A stretch of 64,000 bases of DNA from Fallopia convolvulus (taxonomy: Eukaryota; Streptophyta; Magnoliopsida; Caryophyllales; Polygonaceae), in the NCBI GenBank assembly GCA_964016875.1, contig OZ024724.1, positions 54,869,938-54,933,937 of the forward strand. The letters are read 5' to 3'. Of the stretch, positions 1 through 11,350 are shown in pieces. Within the stretch, counting starts at the first letter, position 1; each line of letters opens with the position of its first letter. The position numbers and the translations under genes are program-made. The notes below the pieces were generated by a model. The model did no database searches. It was not told where the DNA came from and worked only from the letters and a program-made list of their open reading frames with translations.

Positions 1-508
1 TGGGGGAATTGGAACTTACCAAGAGGGGACTAAGTAAGTCAACTTCCTACAAAATACAGAAAGTTCAAATTCCCAGGATTTTAAAATCATGTGATTTTTT
101 GTTATAATTTTTCAACCAAACATATATATTTAATCTTACTTCCCATGATTTTCTAATTCCTGTGATTTGAAGTGTTAACCAAACAAGCACTACTTTTAAG
201 TTATTTTCCAAGTAAAGAACCTACCCAAAACGAATTTCATGGAAGGGATTAAATGCCCCAATCTTAAATTAAAAAAAAAATCAGGATTAAATCCCTCAAT
301 TCAGTTGCTTTGACTTCTTGTATAAAGAAAAAAGAAGAAAAGAAAAAAGAAAGGCTGCTTTGACTCTAAGATCCTTTGTATACAGCGTCTTCTTGAAAAA
401 GACTTACATTTTTCCTATCAAAGTATCAATCAGTAACACTTCCCACAATTAAAGGTTTGACAAAGATCCAAACAAAGTAGCACCCAAGCATAACATAGTT
501 TGATCAGA
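1..508. other. non-coding, upstream of the PP2C-like gene
   Basis: AT-rich sequence with no ORF that I can support. It probably holds promoter and 5' leader sequence of the gene that follows, but I see no convincing TATA box. Confidence 0.4.
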
Positions 509-2249
509 ATGAAGCTAAGTGATATCCGTTCCAAATTCAACTTCAAGGTTATTGAACTTTTCATATAAGGGTTTCAAGTTCAGTTCTTGAGTTTTCTCTG
601 ATTGATGATTCACATTTCCCCCTTTATGTTTTCTGTAACGCTTGCTTTCATTGATATATGCTTCAAAAACAGACTACTAATTTACTGATATGAAACTCTG
701 TCATATTTAACATGTGCAGGCTCTTAGCTTTGTCCTTGGAGATGCAAGATATAATGGAATTGGGAAGAAGCCTGCATGGATAACACAAATGTCTCATGGC
801 CAGCATGTTATTGAGTATCAACCATCAGTTAGAGGCTACTATGTGGATGGATCGGAGGCCCTCAATTTCGACTCGGTTTTGGTGCAAAGAGAGCAAATCA
901 GCCATCTTGATTTGTGGTTGTTTGGAGTGTGTGATGATGGGGTTGGCACTCAAATTTCTGGTTATCTTCAATCCCATCTCTTTGATAAGAAACCCAAAGA
1001 GGCAAGTCTTCTATCAATCATGTATGTGATTGATACTACCTCCTTCATAAAAAAAAATGTCATTTTGGCCCTCTACTCTTGTTTAAAAATGCTGGCCATT
1101 CATTTTTGAGGTTTTTTTATATTGAAAATTGCACATATTATTAACTCTTTCCCTGCAAATTATCTTTATGAATTAGTTTAGTATTCCTTTATAGCTGTGT
1201 CACATGCTAAAATGACATTCTTCGGTGAACAGAAGAAGTGCTAATTAGTTATACAAATGTACACTATATAATAAAGTAGCAATATGAGAAGTAAAATTGG
1301 TTGCTATATTCTCAGGTTATAACCAAGTGCAAAGAGACCATAAGAAAGGCATACCTCAATGCTAGAGGTAAGTGCAAAGAGGCTATTGAGGAGTGCAAAG
1401 AAGAAAAGGCTAATGTGGGTTCAGCTTCTATTTTTGTGATCAATGGGGATAAGATTGTGATAGCTTCCATGGGAGAATACAGGGCAGTTGTGTGTAGAGA
1501 CGGCATGGCTAGCAGTAGTAGTAGTCGTCATCTACACGTCAAAAAAAGATACTGGCCTCACAAGTTCATTTTAGGTAAGGTCATCTTCACATTATTTTTA
1601 CAAGACACTTCCCAATCTGTTTCGATTGTAATTCCTTGCTCTGTATCAGGTGCATTCAACATGCCTAAAGTACGTGTCAAGGCGCAAAGCTCATTCAAGT
1701 ATAGGATAACAAGATCATGGAGGACTTCAGAAATTGCAATTTCTTCTCAAAGAGTAGATTCAGAAACTGAATTTATTATCCTAGGGAGCCCTGGTGTTTG
1801 GGAGGTAAGAAAATTCAGAAACAGGTTTCATCATTCTACCTTTGTATTACAATCTTGCGCCCTTTCGTGCTTGTTTGGATGCCTAATACATGCATTATAA
1901 AGCTAAAAAAATTGAAGTGCTGTTTGGCAAGTGAAAATATAATGCTTTATGATACATGCATAAAATGTATTTTGGGTCATAGACTCATAGAACTTAATCT
2001 GTATTACACTATTGCTACATTATGAATTTTAGTGCCCAATAAGGCGATAATACACAAGTTCTTTATAAGGCATTAGTTTTTTTGCCTCAAATTTGAGTGT
2101 TTTTATTGCAGGTAATGAAGAATCAGGAAGCAGTGAATCTGATCAGGCATATAGAGGATGCACAAAAGGCAGCAGAATGCTTGGCAAGGGAGGCTATGAT
2201 CAGAATGAGTAGAAAGAACATCTCTTGTTTAGTCATTCGGTTTGACTAG
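509..2249 (+). CDS. protein phosphatase 2C-like protein (PP2C-like 44 type), spliced
   Basis: I read exons 720-1001, 1316-1574, 1650-1804 and 2112-2249 (stop TAG 2247-2249), all joining in frame. A possible first exon is 509-547, starting MKLSDIRSKFNF, with a weak donor. Introns have AG acceptors; the 1001/1002 donor is AG|GCAAGT, a GC-AG intron. The product is about 290 aa and resembles plant PP2C-like 44 proteins: GIGKKPAW and SHGQHVIE near the N-terminus, MGEYRAVVCRDG in the middle, and a conserved C-terminus with SPGVWEV and AAECLAREA. The metal-binding motif of active PP2Cs (FDGHGG) is replaced by CDDGVG, so catalysis is unlikely and a pseudophosphatase role is inferred. The short length compared with active PP2Cs fits this clade. 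The family is recognised with fair confidence; the first exon is uncertain. Confidence 0.75.
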
Positions 2250-2702
2250 AAATGTTGTCAAAGTGTTTTAAGAAAATGTTACAGCCTACACTGTAACTTT
2301 TAAATTCTCAACTGGGTGTAAATTGCAGTTTGTTTCAGCTATTCATCCACTTATGAAAGCTGTCTAGTAGAAATGTTTGGTTGCTTTTCTGACATAAAAA
2401 TCAACACTGCAATCGAAACAAGAACTAACATACACAATAATTAAGTGAATCCATACGAGAATTTGTTTAATTTGTGTTTTTTGCTTGGCGAATAAGTTTT
2501 CAGAAAAGGTATAAGCCACTGTCTAAGTGCATCAAAACAAAATCTGAACTAAAAAACATTTGTATGTAAAATCATAATTGAAATGTGACATTATAAGCCA
2601 CTTCTCTAACTAGAAGAGCTACTTAAACCGCTAACGCTATTTCTGCAGTTTACGCTACAAAATCATGACACAGAAAACACATTTATAATCAAGGATAATT
2701 TC
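2250..2702. other. intergenic, 3' flank of the PP2C-like gene
   Basis: AT-rich sequence between two convergent coding regions. It probably holds the 3' UTR of the upstream gene. No further feature seen. Confidence 0.4.
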
Positions 2703-3113
2703 TTACAGGTGCAAGGCCACATCCAACTCATCAGGGCTGTTGTCATCATCATCTACAAGATCAATGAACACAGGGAGAGGGCGGTCCAATTGACGTAGAA
2801 GAGGCCTTGTATAAGCATTAAATGCTCCATTTCTATGTTTCAGATGTTGTTCACACGAGTTGTGCAATCCCTGAGGGTTTCCTTCCGTCCGAAGTCGGAA
2901 GCTTCCAGAAGCTTCTGCTGCAGATAATGGGACTGCATTTCGAGTCAAGTCTCGCCGGAGTTGATCAACAACTTGCCTGTGGTTGTCACAGTGACATCTG
3001 AAAAGATTAATATCAATTGTTCTGAAATTGCATATCCTGCAAGCCAATTGGCAAACAATAATTTGGCCTTGTTGAATTGGGGGTCTGTTGCCACTCATGA
3101 CTATGGTGTTCAA
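2703..3113 (-). CDS. hypothetical protein with one C2H2 finger
   Basis: This is an open frame of 136 codons. I do not recognise the family. Residues about 26-46 fit C-X2-C-X12-H-X3-H (CRIC, then HCDNH), the spacing of a classical C2H2 zinc finger. The C-terminus is acidic (VDDDDNSPDELD). No transposase or retroelement motif is visible. It lies upstream of nothing obvious and could be a small gene, one exon of a larger gene, or a chance ORF; the finger and sensible codon use argue mildly for a real gene. Function unknown. Confidence 0.35.
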   Translation of the reverse strand: MNTIVMSGNRPPIQQGQIIVCQLACRICNFRTIDINLFRCHCDNHRQVVDQLRRDLTRNAVPLSAAEASGSFRLRTEGNPQGLHNSCEQHLKHRNGAFNAYTRPLLRQLDRPLPVFIDLVDDDDNSPDELDVALHL

Positions 3114-3461
3114 AGCTCTAAAAGAGAAAGGAAAGAGGAAATTTTGTGATTACTGAACGTCTTGCTACATACCCAGTGGTTAATTTATATGAGATTGTAG
3201 AGTGTAACTGATCAATATAGGTTAACTGATGTCAATAAATTGCAGGGCTGACTTTCTTTTCTAGGAGTGTTGTAACAGAAATTAGTATTAAATGGAATTT
3301 TAAATTGAGAGAGTAGATTCCATAAATGTGGTGATTTCATAAATGCCATCTTAAATGTTAATTGCAACATTTATTCCGCCAGATGATTAGAGAAACTGAT
3401 ATATGGGGCTGAGCCGCTGAGTGCATATCTGTAACTCTTATTTCTTCATTAATCATGTTTT
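3114..3461. other. intergenic
   Basis: AT-rich; nothing supported. Confidence 0.4.
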
Positions 3462-3605
3462 AGTAGTACTGGACATGATCCGCGGGTGACTTGACCCACC
3501 CGCTTCATCCGACCCAAATATGCGGGTGAAAAACTGAACAAAAGCGGGTGACGGATAGGTCGGGTTATGGGTGAAACTGGTGACGCGCCGGATATGCTTT
3601 AGTCA
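3462..3605. mobile_element. small GGGTGA-rich element, possible hAT-type MITE remnant
   Basis: The left edge reads TACTGGACATGATCCGCGGG, matching the terminal sequence of the larger element at 8230-8963 read from its right end (GGCTGGACATTATCCGCGGG). Inside are alternating CACCCG and CGGGTGA motifs. TTTAGT flanks both sides approximately, which may be a degraded target duplication. Classification as hAT-like is inferred from terminal similarity only. Confidence 0.35.
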
Positions 3606-4043
3606 TGTCAAGCATTGTTTAAAAAAAAAAAAATACGTTTAGTTCAATTAAGCAAGGTTTCACAAAACATAAAAAGAGTCATTTTCATGCACGGCCTCTA
3701 TGATAATCCAAAAATATACATTGATGAATATAGTCGACCACAACTCATACATTTGTCAATTTTATGAGTGATGAAAAACTATCATTCATTTTTTAGTTTC
3801 TGAAATCTACACAAAACATAAAAATATTAAGCAAAAACTGATGGTTTGTCACCTTGGTACTTGAGAGTTCAAAGATTAAATCAACCAACATCCAAAATAC
3901 CAATTAAAATAAAAAAACCTATCAACTCCTGTACAGCTAAAGTGTAGAAACATGGAACTAAGTCACAATTGAATCAAAGAATTGTGCCTTGTAACATTCA
4001 AGGGCAACGTTTTTCAAGTTATAAAAGTAACAACATACTATAT
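3606..4043. other. 3' flank of the RCC1-FYVE-BRX gene
   Basis: AT-rich; probably includes the 3' UTR of the minus-strand gene to the right. No other feature. Confidence 0.4.
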
Positions 4044-7000
4044 TTATGTAGATGTATCTGCCTCGTTGCTTTCTTCATTGGGCGGCGGTGGTGGCGTTGG
4101 TGGCAGTGGGCCACGATGTTTCATTGACGGAGATGGTTGAGGCGGCGGAAACTTCTTGAACACATGTTCTTTGTTACTCTTCCACCAGTCCTCCGCTTGC
4201 TTCTCCGAATACCTTTTTCTACTGCAACATTGCAAAAAAAAAATCCATTGTTGTTATAAGGCAATTCAAGAATCAATGTCAAATATGCTATAGGATCAGT
4301 TTGTAAGAGGTGCACCTGAATCTGACTCTCCTGAAGAATTTGAGGCCATTACGAAGTTGAACAACAGTGACATAAACGCCAGGTTCAAATTGTTCGATAA
4401 CCTCTGTTGCTTTCCCCCTTGGAGTGCTGTTAGATGGCTTTTTCGGTTCCTTTATATCTTCACGCGCCGAGTTTTCAGGATTATTTGGTACATCCCTTGC
4501 TCCTGATGCTTCTGAATTATCATCATCCTCGGTAGTAGTAGAAGGTTCAGTGGTTTCATTTGAAACAGGCGCGGAATCTTGCCGTCTAAATCCTGGATTG
4601 TCTGAATTAGCATCAGAAACTCTGTCTTGAGTTACATCAGAAATTCTGTCTTGAGTTTCATCAGAAATGCTGTCTTGAATATCAGTAGAAACTCTACTAT
4701 TAATATCATTCTGGTTGGTGTAATTCGCCTCTTCTAGCAATGAAAGTTGAGGGTTGGAGATTTCGGTTGCACATCCTTCAAGGAAACTATCAGCTTGCAT
4801 TCTCATAGCCCTGAAGCCATTGCTCTCATATATATCTCGTGGCAAACTCTCGGCCATTTCATTTAGCTGAATATGTCAGAAAAAAATTCAAATAACTTTC
4901 AGTTTAACTATAACTATAACAAAGCAATAGCATTATGATTAGTGTACACAAGTACAACAATGTCCTTCATTGAGAATGTTGGACCCTATAGCTTAGACTG
5001 GACTGTTACTGTTTAAGGGGATAATATTTCTGTTAGTCACACTGTACATAATTGTTGAAGAGTAATTCACATTTGATCAATAAAGCAAAAGGATTGCATT
5101 AATCTGATAAATTGTACCTGGGTAATAACCAACTTTATAACTTCCTCTGCTCCCTTGCATCTTGTAGTAGCTTCTCTAGCATGTTGCACTAAGTTATCAT
5201 TTTCTTCAGTCCGAGATTTAAACTTTTCCCTTAGAGCATTATTCTGTAGACAACAAAGTAAAATACATTACACGTGAAGAAAGCCACCCATGGGTCACTG
5301 ACTCACTAGTAGCTGTGAATACTGATACCTGATTTTGTAATCTTGTCACTTCTTCACTTAGAGCTTCATTCGACTTTTTAAGGTTATCCATGGCTGCCCT
5401 AGAACTCAAAGGAGCAGTACCAGATGGACCAGCTTTTCTATTATACGCTGAAGACAGTCTTGAGCTATTAGGCAACATTGGAGCAGGAGGTAATAAAGAA
5501 GTTGGCCTTACATTACTTTGAAGAGTGCTCAATGAGCTAGTGGCATTATTAGGCAACGTCGGCACTTGTGAAGCTCGTATGATGAAAACAGATTCCGATC
5601 CTGACCCTGACTTCTGTGACCTAACCTCGGGATACTTCACTGGTTCCATAGGCTGGGTAGGAAAGATCCTTGAAGATCTATGCTCATAATTGTCAAATTT
5701 CTCCCTTGTCAAGTCAACCGAACGACGAGCATTGTTCACTTTCTTGCTATAAGTCGATCCACTCCCCACCGTAGTTGATTTAAGTTTGTTATAGCAAGCA
5801 TCACAGACGCGATGTGGTTTGTTAGGAGTAGGAGCAAGTGCTGCTTTTAGTGCTTTCTTAGAACTACAACTATGGCAATGCACAAGTCCACAATTATAAC
5901 AATTATGCCTCTTCCTTGTAAAACCGAACGCCTGTCGACACCCGGAGCAAACAGATTGATCAGCTCCCGAAACCCACTTGTGAATACAAATAGAAGAAGT
6001 GAAGCTTGACCCACATGCTATACTCTTAACAAGCCTATCTTTTAAGGCCTCAACCAGAGTTGGTGATTTTCGGTCTTCTATATCTCCATGTCCTAATCGC
6101 CCATTGGCGCCTTTTCCCCAAGTGAACACCTCACTTCTTGAAGTGAGGACCGCCACATGATTCGCTCCACAAGCAATTTCTTCAACAAACTCCCCAACCA
6201 ACCTGTCTTTTACCAAACTTGGCTCTTTACCATCGGCGCTCGAGTTTCCAAGCTGACCATATGAAGTACCACCCATAGTGAAGACGTGGCCTGATGTAGT
6301 AAGAGCAACCGTCATAGTATGTCCACAGGCGATTTGGTGAAAGTTGTAGTCAATAAGAGCAGAGACACAAGTTGGAAACAAATGTGTTTCCTTGTTTTGA
6401 TGGCCTAAACGGTATTTGTCACCATCACCCCAAGTGAATAACTTTTTGGCTGACATATTTGAAATAGGTCCAGAAGAAGTCGAGACTTCTACAATGGCGG
6501 CAGTATGGTACACTCCACATGCTACTTTAAAAGACTTGAACATGTTTAATTGCTGAACCTCCTTTGGATACAGAACACTCTCTCTATCCCCGTGGCCTAA
6601 AACACCAAACTTCCCATCACCAAATGTGAAGAGTCTTCCTGAAGAAGTTATCATAGCCGAATGCCAAACACCACAAGCAACCGTTTGAACTTGAAGTCCA
6701 TCCACAGGGCCCGAGACCCTCTTCGGTATCCAATGACTCACATCGGTGCCTTGACCAAGAAGCCCGGCATTGAGGGTCCCGTCTCCCCAAGTGAACAAAT
6801 CACCATGTGTTGAAATAGCACATGTGTGGTATTCTCCACATGCAACGAAATCTACATTCGTCAATGAGAGGAATTCCACGAGCCGAGGCTGGTTCAAGTC
6901 TATGTCGATTCCATGGCCAAGTCTTCCTCCTGACTCCTCTCCCCATGTGAAAACCTCGCCTTGTCTGGTTACTAGAGAGATATGACGAGCTCCGCAAGAA

Positions 7001-7206
7001 ATCTGATGAACGTCGAGAACTATATCGGTTTCCAGAGGCTTTGGAATCAAAATATCAAGCTTTGAAGAGCTTTGGCTCACAGAGTTATCTGTTGAAGCTG
7101 CCTCAGACCAGAGTTCACCCCATATGTAAACGTCGCCTAACGATTCTAAATCGTCTGGCCCGGCATTTGAAACACTGGGAGTGCTTGAAATGCTGATCCG
7201 TTGCAT
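4044..7206 (-). CDS. RCC1-FYVE-BRX domain protein (PRAF-like), PH domain not found
   Basis: Four exons on the minus strand: 7206-5329, 5243-5118, 4866-4316 and 4221-4044, with GT-AG junctions all in frame, give about 910 aa. Residues about 23-405 hold RCC1 repeats (LGDVYIWGE, then repeated ACG-x-x-H and FTWG-x-G). A FYVE zinc finger lies near 410-480 with the plant-type RKRHNCYNCG core. A Ser-rich linker and a coiled coil (LSEEVTRLQNQ) span about 600-668. A BRX domain (VYVTVVQLRNGLKFFRRVRF to EDWWKSNKEHVF) lies near the C-terminus, across the last intron, followed by a Pro-rich tail. In the plant PRAF family these domains follow an N-terminal PH domain and are linked to phosphoinositide membranes, small GTPases and LAZY/auxin-transport signalling. 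Here an in-frame TGA (7224-7222) precedes ATG 7206 and no PH-coding exon is seen up to the TE cluster. Confidence 0.92.
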
Positions 7207-8222
7207 ATTTGCTTGCTCAGATCAAACGTCTGAGCATGAAACATTACTCCATGGACAGGTAAACTGAGTAAAGATAAAAGAGTAAGTAACCCATCAAGCT
7301 TTCTTAACTAAGATAATAACATGTAAACATGAAACTTATGGATAACCAGGCACCAAAATCTGGATGAAATTAGGAATTAAAATCCCTATCATTCTAGCTT
7401 CCTCGGTCTTGGATTTAGATTTCGAAAATAATCCACCTTTTTAGAAATATTTTTCTTTTTATACTGTTAGTTATAGACTTTTATAGTACCTTACAACATC
7501 TATAATTGTGAATCCTAAAGCAGACAAATTGCAATTGCTTTGGAAATGAAACAAAAGTAGAAAAACAATCAAAATATACAATTGCCAAAGGGAATTAAGA
7601 GGGAAAAGGAGTAATAATGAAGTTACTTATTGATTGGGATCGCACTCAAATGGAATTGGTAGAAGTATCAGCCTTTACGTGAGAAATAGGTCGAAGAAGA
7701 TTATAACCGATGATTATGGTTCGCCTAAATGCAATCAATTCTTCTATTTGTACCTATAATCATCCGCGAACCAACAAAACTTTGGAATCGAGCATTTTAG
7801 TAATTGAATGATCAAACAATCGAAACAAAAGTAAGTGATCGTACCGAAATGTGCCTCAGAGGAGCAAGGGTTTCAATTCGATGCAAAATCCGCCATCAAT
7901 TTGCACAAACAGAGAAAAGAATCGCAGAATTTGTTCAATTAAGCTTAAATCCATGGCATCTGAAAGTAAATCTGATTGACAAAACAGTTTGAGAGAGAAC
8001 GCGAGAGAGAAGTGACACATGTCTCGGCAATTCCTTTTTGTTCATCTCCAGCGATTTCGGCGCGCTTGCCATAAATGAATAGTGGAAGAAAAATGGACTT
8101 TTTTATCTTGCACAAAATGTTGACGTGGCACTGACATGGCACATGAATGTTAACATGGCGTTGAGTTGGACAAACTCAGCATTGCAAGACAGCTGAGCTG
8201 GTTTTAAGAGGATTTCTTTTTC
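7207..8222 (-). promoter_or_regulatory. 5' UTR/promoter region of the RCC1-FYVE-BRX gene
   Basis: An acceptor-like CAG ends at about 7230 on the minus strand, and CT-rich sequence near 7900-8020 looks like a plant 5' leader, so a 5' UTR intron is likely. A short minus-strand reading MADFASN followed by a stop starts at 7896; it resembles the MAD start common in PH-containing family members but is too short to prove a lost exon. No clear TATA box. Confidence 0.35.
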
Positions 8223-8229
8223 CTTAATC

Positions 8230-8963
8230 GGCTGGTCATGGGTCGGGTTATGGGTGGGTGGAGCACTTCACCCACCACCCGACCCGCGAAATAAATTTTA
8301 TCACCCGACCCACCCATCACCCGCGAAACCTTTCACTTGTATCCGACCCACCCGTCACCCGCGGGTGAAGCGGGTGACCCGTCACCCGCGACCGCGAATT
8401 CAAAATTACAATAAAAGGTCGGACGAGCGGGTGACCCGACGCCTATCACCCTAGTCGACCCGTCGAGCGGGTGAGATCGAACTGGAGCGGGCGAGCGGCT
8501 AGTGTGTATTGAGCGGAGGTTACGGATCAAACTGGAGCAGGCAAGCATCGCTCTCGAGAACCCCAAACTGAGAAGTGAGAAGGGCGAGGGCGAGAATTAG
8601 GTCTAGGGCATAGCCGCATATCACATATGGCCATAATTCCACTAGGGTATGTATAGTTCTTTAATATTTTAAAAAACCCAAAACTATTTTTTTAAAAAGC
8701 CCTAAGTTCCAAACTTTCTTTTAGGAAAAAAACCAAACGTAATTTTAATTTAGGATAAATTTTTACGGGTGGTTGACGGGTGAAACGGGTGGTGGGTGAC
8801 GGATCGGGTTAAACGGGTGTAAAATGTCACCCATATCGGACCCGTCACCCGTTTCACCCGTCACCCGACCCACCCGTTACCCGCTTTTTTATGGTTTTTC
8901 ACCCGTATAATTGGGTCGGGTGAAGCGGGTAGGCCGGTCACCCGCGGATAATGTCCAGCCCTA
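8230..8963. mobile_element. hAT-like non-autonomous element rich in GGGTGA/CACCCG
   Basis: Left end GGCTGGTCATGGG and right end (reverse complement) GGGCTGGACATTATCC form imperfect terminal inverted repeats. CTTAATC flanks both sides (8223-8229 and 8964-8970); with one mismatch this extends to 8 bp, the usual hAT duplication length. Most of the element is CACCCG/CGGGTGA/GACCC repeats in both orientations, around an AT-rich core near 8640-8760. No transposase ORF. The hAT assignment is inferred from TIR and TSD length. Confidence 0.5.
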
Positions 8964-8970
8964 CTTAATC

Positions 8971-9300
8971 CTTTTTTTTTTAGCTTTTTTCATAACAATA
9001 TAGAGGAGTAATTGATAATGTTTTTAGCTTAAGCTGGTAATAATGACAGAGAGGTTCGATAGAGCAGGAAAACTTGGTTGTTTGTTCTCCTCTCTCAAGT
9101 CTTTTGATTAATGGATCAAATTGATGTTCTTCCAGTTATTCCTCATTTCATTTTTCAATTTAGTTGAAGTTTATCATGGTAGTAGAGCGGAATTTGTAAT
9201 CCTTGCTTCTTTTGTTTTAAATTTTCCAATTTCGCCAAGGATTTCTATTTTTCTGGTTTATCGAAGGTGATAGATCAAGAGAATGAAATTGGAAGCAAAT
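8971..9300. other. non-coding, upstream of copia gag relic
   Basis: May be leader or LTR sequence of the decayed copia element to the right; I cannot delimit an LTR. Confidence 0.3.
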
Positions 9301-9305
9301 GATCG

Positions 9306-9830
9306 ATGCATATGGATAAACTGAACTCACTTTACTTTTCCAATCCAGATAATTCAGGAGTGATTGTTGTTTCGCAACCTTTCGATGGCGTCTCAGGTTT
9401 CAAATATTGGAGGCGTGTGGTGTGGATTACGATCACTGCGAAGAATAATACAAGATTTCTCGATGGAACTTGCGAGAAAATTTGGATGATCTTCTCAAAG
9501 CTAAAGCATGGGAGAGGAACAATGATATGGTGATTTCTTAGTTACACAACGTGTTTCAGAAAGACATGACTAATAGTGTGATCTATTGTTCCACTACTCG
9601 AGAAATCTGGTCAGAATTGCAGGAGCGTTTCGATCAAGGCAGTGGTGTGACACTTTTCCAATTTCAGAAAGAAGTTACAATAATGTGTCAAGGTACTGAC
9701 ATTATTACGATTTATTTGACAAAAATCAAGAGTATGTGGGATGAATTGTAAGCTTGGAAGAATTTCCTTTCTGCAATTGTGGTGCAAGATAGGAAATGTC
9801 AAAGATTGAACATAATCAAAGAATACGTGG
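9306..9830 (+). pseudogene. decayed Ty1/copia gag fragment
   Basis: Two open pieces in different frames match copia gag (UBN2/Retrotran_gag type). The first (9306-9533) has NPDNSGVIVVSQPFDG, a Trp-rich WRRVVWITI and AKNNTRFLDGT. The second (9551-9751) has FQKDMTNSVIYCSTTREIW, LQERFDQGSG, FQFQKEV and TIYLTKIKSMWDEL. Frameshifts and stops separate them, and no protease, integrase, RT or LTR pair was found nearby. It is an old truncated insertion and not expected to make a protein. Confidence 0.75.
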
Positions 9831-10038
9831 GATGAAATGGTTCCACGTTTCTGATCTCGGTTCCGGTTCTGATTCCGAAATCATCCATAATAATAAAAAA
9901 ATTGTCCAGCCGAGAACTCAGTCATTTTGAATGAAACCGCGATCGCGGTTTCACCAAAACGTAAAACTGCAACCGTGCATGTTGGTAATTGCATATATAA
10001 GTAGCTTGCAACAAGTTTATTTTATTAACATTTCATAG
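9831..10038. other. spacer before TRIM
   Basis: AT-rich; ends in the left target-site copy CATAG (10034-10038). Confidence 0.4.
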
Positions 10039-10380
10039 TGTTAGAATATGTGCATCCCATATTTAAAAGTTGGGAGTAAATTGGACTGATATATAACTCA
10101 GCTGATTACTCCTCCTATTGCCAATTGGTTTTAGGGTGGAACCCCCTTCGCTAATATGGTATCAGAGTCATTTGCCTAACGGTCTCTCTCGATCCTGGGC
10201 CCACCCCATTGTGTTGTCAAGTGTCAACTGGGCCAATTTCCCCAGTTGCATCTGCGGGGGCGTGTTAGAATATGTCCATCCACATCTGAAAGTTGGGAGT
10301 AAATTGGACTAATATATAACTCAGCGGATTACTCCTTCTATTGTCAATTGATTTTAGGATGGAACCCCGCTGGACTAATA
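10039..10380 (+). mobile_element. complete TRIM (miniature LTR retrotransposon)
   Basis: Two direct repeats of 118 bp (10039-10156 and 10263-10380), both beginning TGTTAGAATATG and ending CTAATA, flank a 106-bp interior. The interior starts with TGGTATCAGAG (10157-10167), complementary to the 3' end of initiator tRNA-Met (PBS), and ends with a G-rich tract (GCGGGGGCG) before the second LTR. CATAG lies on both sides (10034-10038, 10381-10385), a perfect 5-bp target duplication. It has no coding capacity and depends on enzymes from elsewhere. The orientation is set by PBS and G-rich tract. Confidence 0.92.
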
Positions 10381-10385
10381 CATAG

Positions 10386-10977
10386 GTACATATTGTGCAA
10401 ACTCTTAACAAGATATAAATGAAGGGTGATTAAATATTTTTTTTTGTTTTAAAAACGATAATTTTGCGGGAAATAGAAAGTAGCTATAAGCTAGGGTAGG
10501 CTTAATTGTGCAATTTTTCTACACATGACATTTGGCCTTGTATGTTGGATGTAAGTGTAACGGACGTGAAGCAAATTTGAGACCTCGATCATATGTGAGA
10601 TTTTTGCAAGACATACTATGATCCCATTCACATATAGCACCTCAGTCCGTAATAATTTTACATAATAAAAAAAATGTATCCGTAACAATATAAATTTGAC
10701 CCGTGATCAAATAATATATATGTAAGACGTTCAAAAGAATTGCATTATATATTATTTTGATCTTGAATTTGGATTTTGAATACGTGTTTTCTGAAAACAT
10801 TATGAGAAGTTGGAAATACAGTAATGAATCTCTTGAATTTGGATTTCGGTCTGGACTGTTGATATATTCGATATCAAGTTGTCCTTGAAAAATGGGCTTG
10901 GAGTGGCCCAAAACAAAGAAGAGTAAAGATTATTGGGAAAAAATGAGTAATGCGTGAGGGCACTAACTAGTTGATGC
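10386..10977. other. AT-rich non-coding stretch
   Basis: Nothing coding is supported; short ORFs here have random composition. Confidence 0.4.
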
Positions 10978-11165
10978 TTCCCACATCGGAAAGGACAGAG
11001 TGAGAGGAATGGTGTAGTAATTCAAATAGGTGAGATTGTAGAAGTGAAAAGGCATGATCCTTCAGGCAGTACAATGGGATATGGTGAGTGGTCATGACTC
11101 GCATATTGTAATGCGAGAGCGGTGCTCAGCCTTGCCTGGTTACGACAATTTGGGCACTCACCTCT
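10978..11165 (+). ncRNA. candidate structured RNA behind a USE-like promoter box
   Basis: TTCCCACATCGG (10978-10989) is close to the upstream sequence element of plant snRNA genes (RTCCCACATCG). About 95 bp downstream, GGTGAGTG (11083-11090) pairs with CACTCACC (11155-11162) and encloses a perfect hairpin CTCGCAT/ATGCGAG (11098-11104 / 11111-11117). There is no strong TATA box at the expected spacing and I recognise no known RNA, so this is tentative. Confidence 0.25.
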
Positions 11166-11350
11166 TTACCATCTGATCCCTATTTGCCTACACTTACAAA
11201 TTTTTTAAAATTTTACTTTGTATATTTTAATTATTCTATTTACCTAAGCTTTTTTATTTATTTTTGAAAATTTTACTTTATATATTTTAATTATTCTATA
11301 TAATTAAACCTTTTTGTTGTTATTTTAGTAAGTTATACTCTCTTTGATTT
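11166..11350. other. AT-rich spacer with a short internal duplication
   Basis: A segment around ATTTTAATTATTCTAT is repeated at about 11218 and 11284. No gene. Confidence 0.4.

Noticed and set aside
8254..8566. ORFs rich in RHPR/THPSP in the GGGTGA element
   Set aside because: Pure simple-repeat translation inside a DNA element, no domain.
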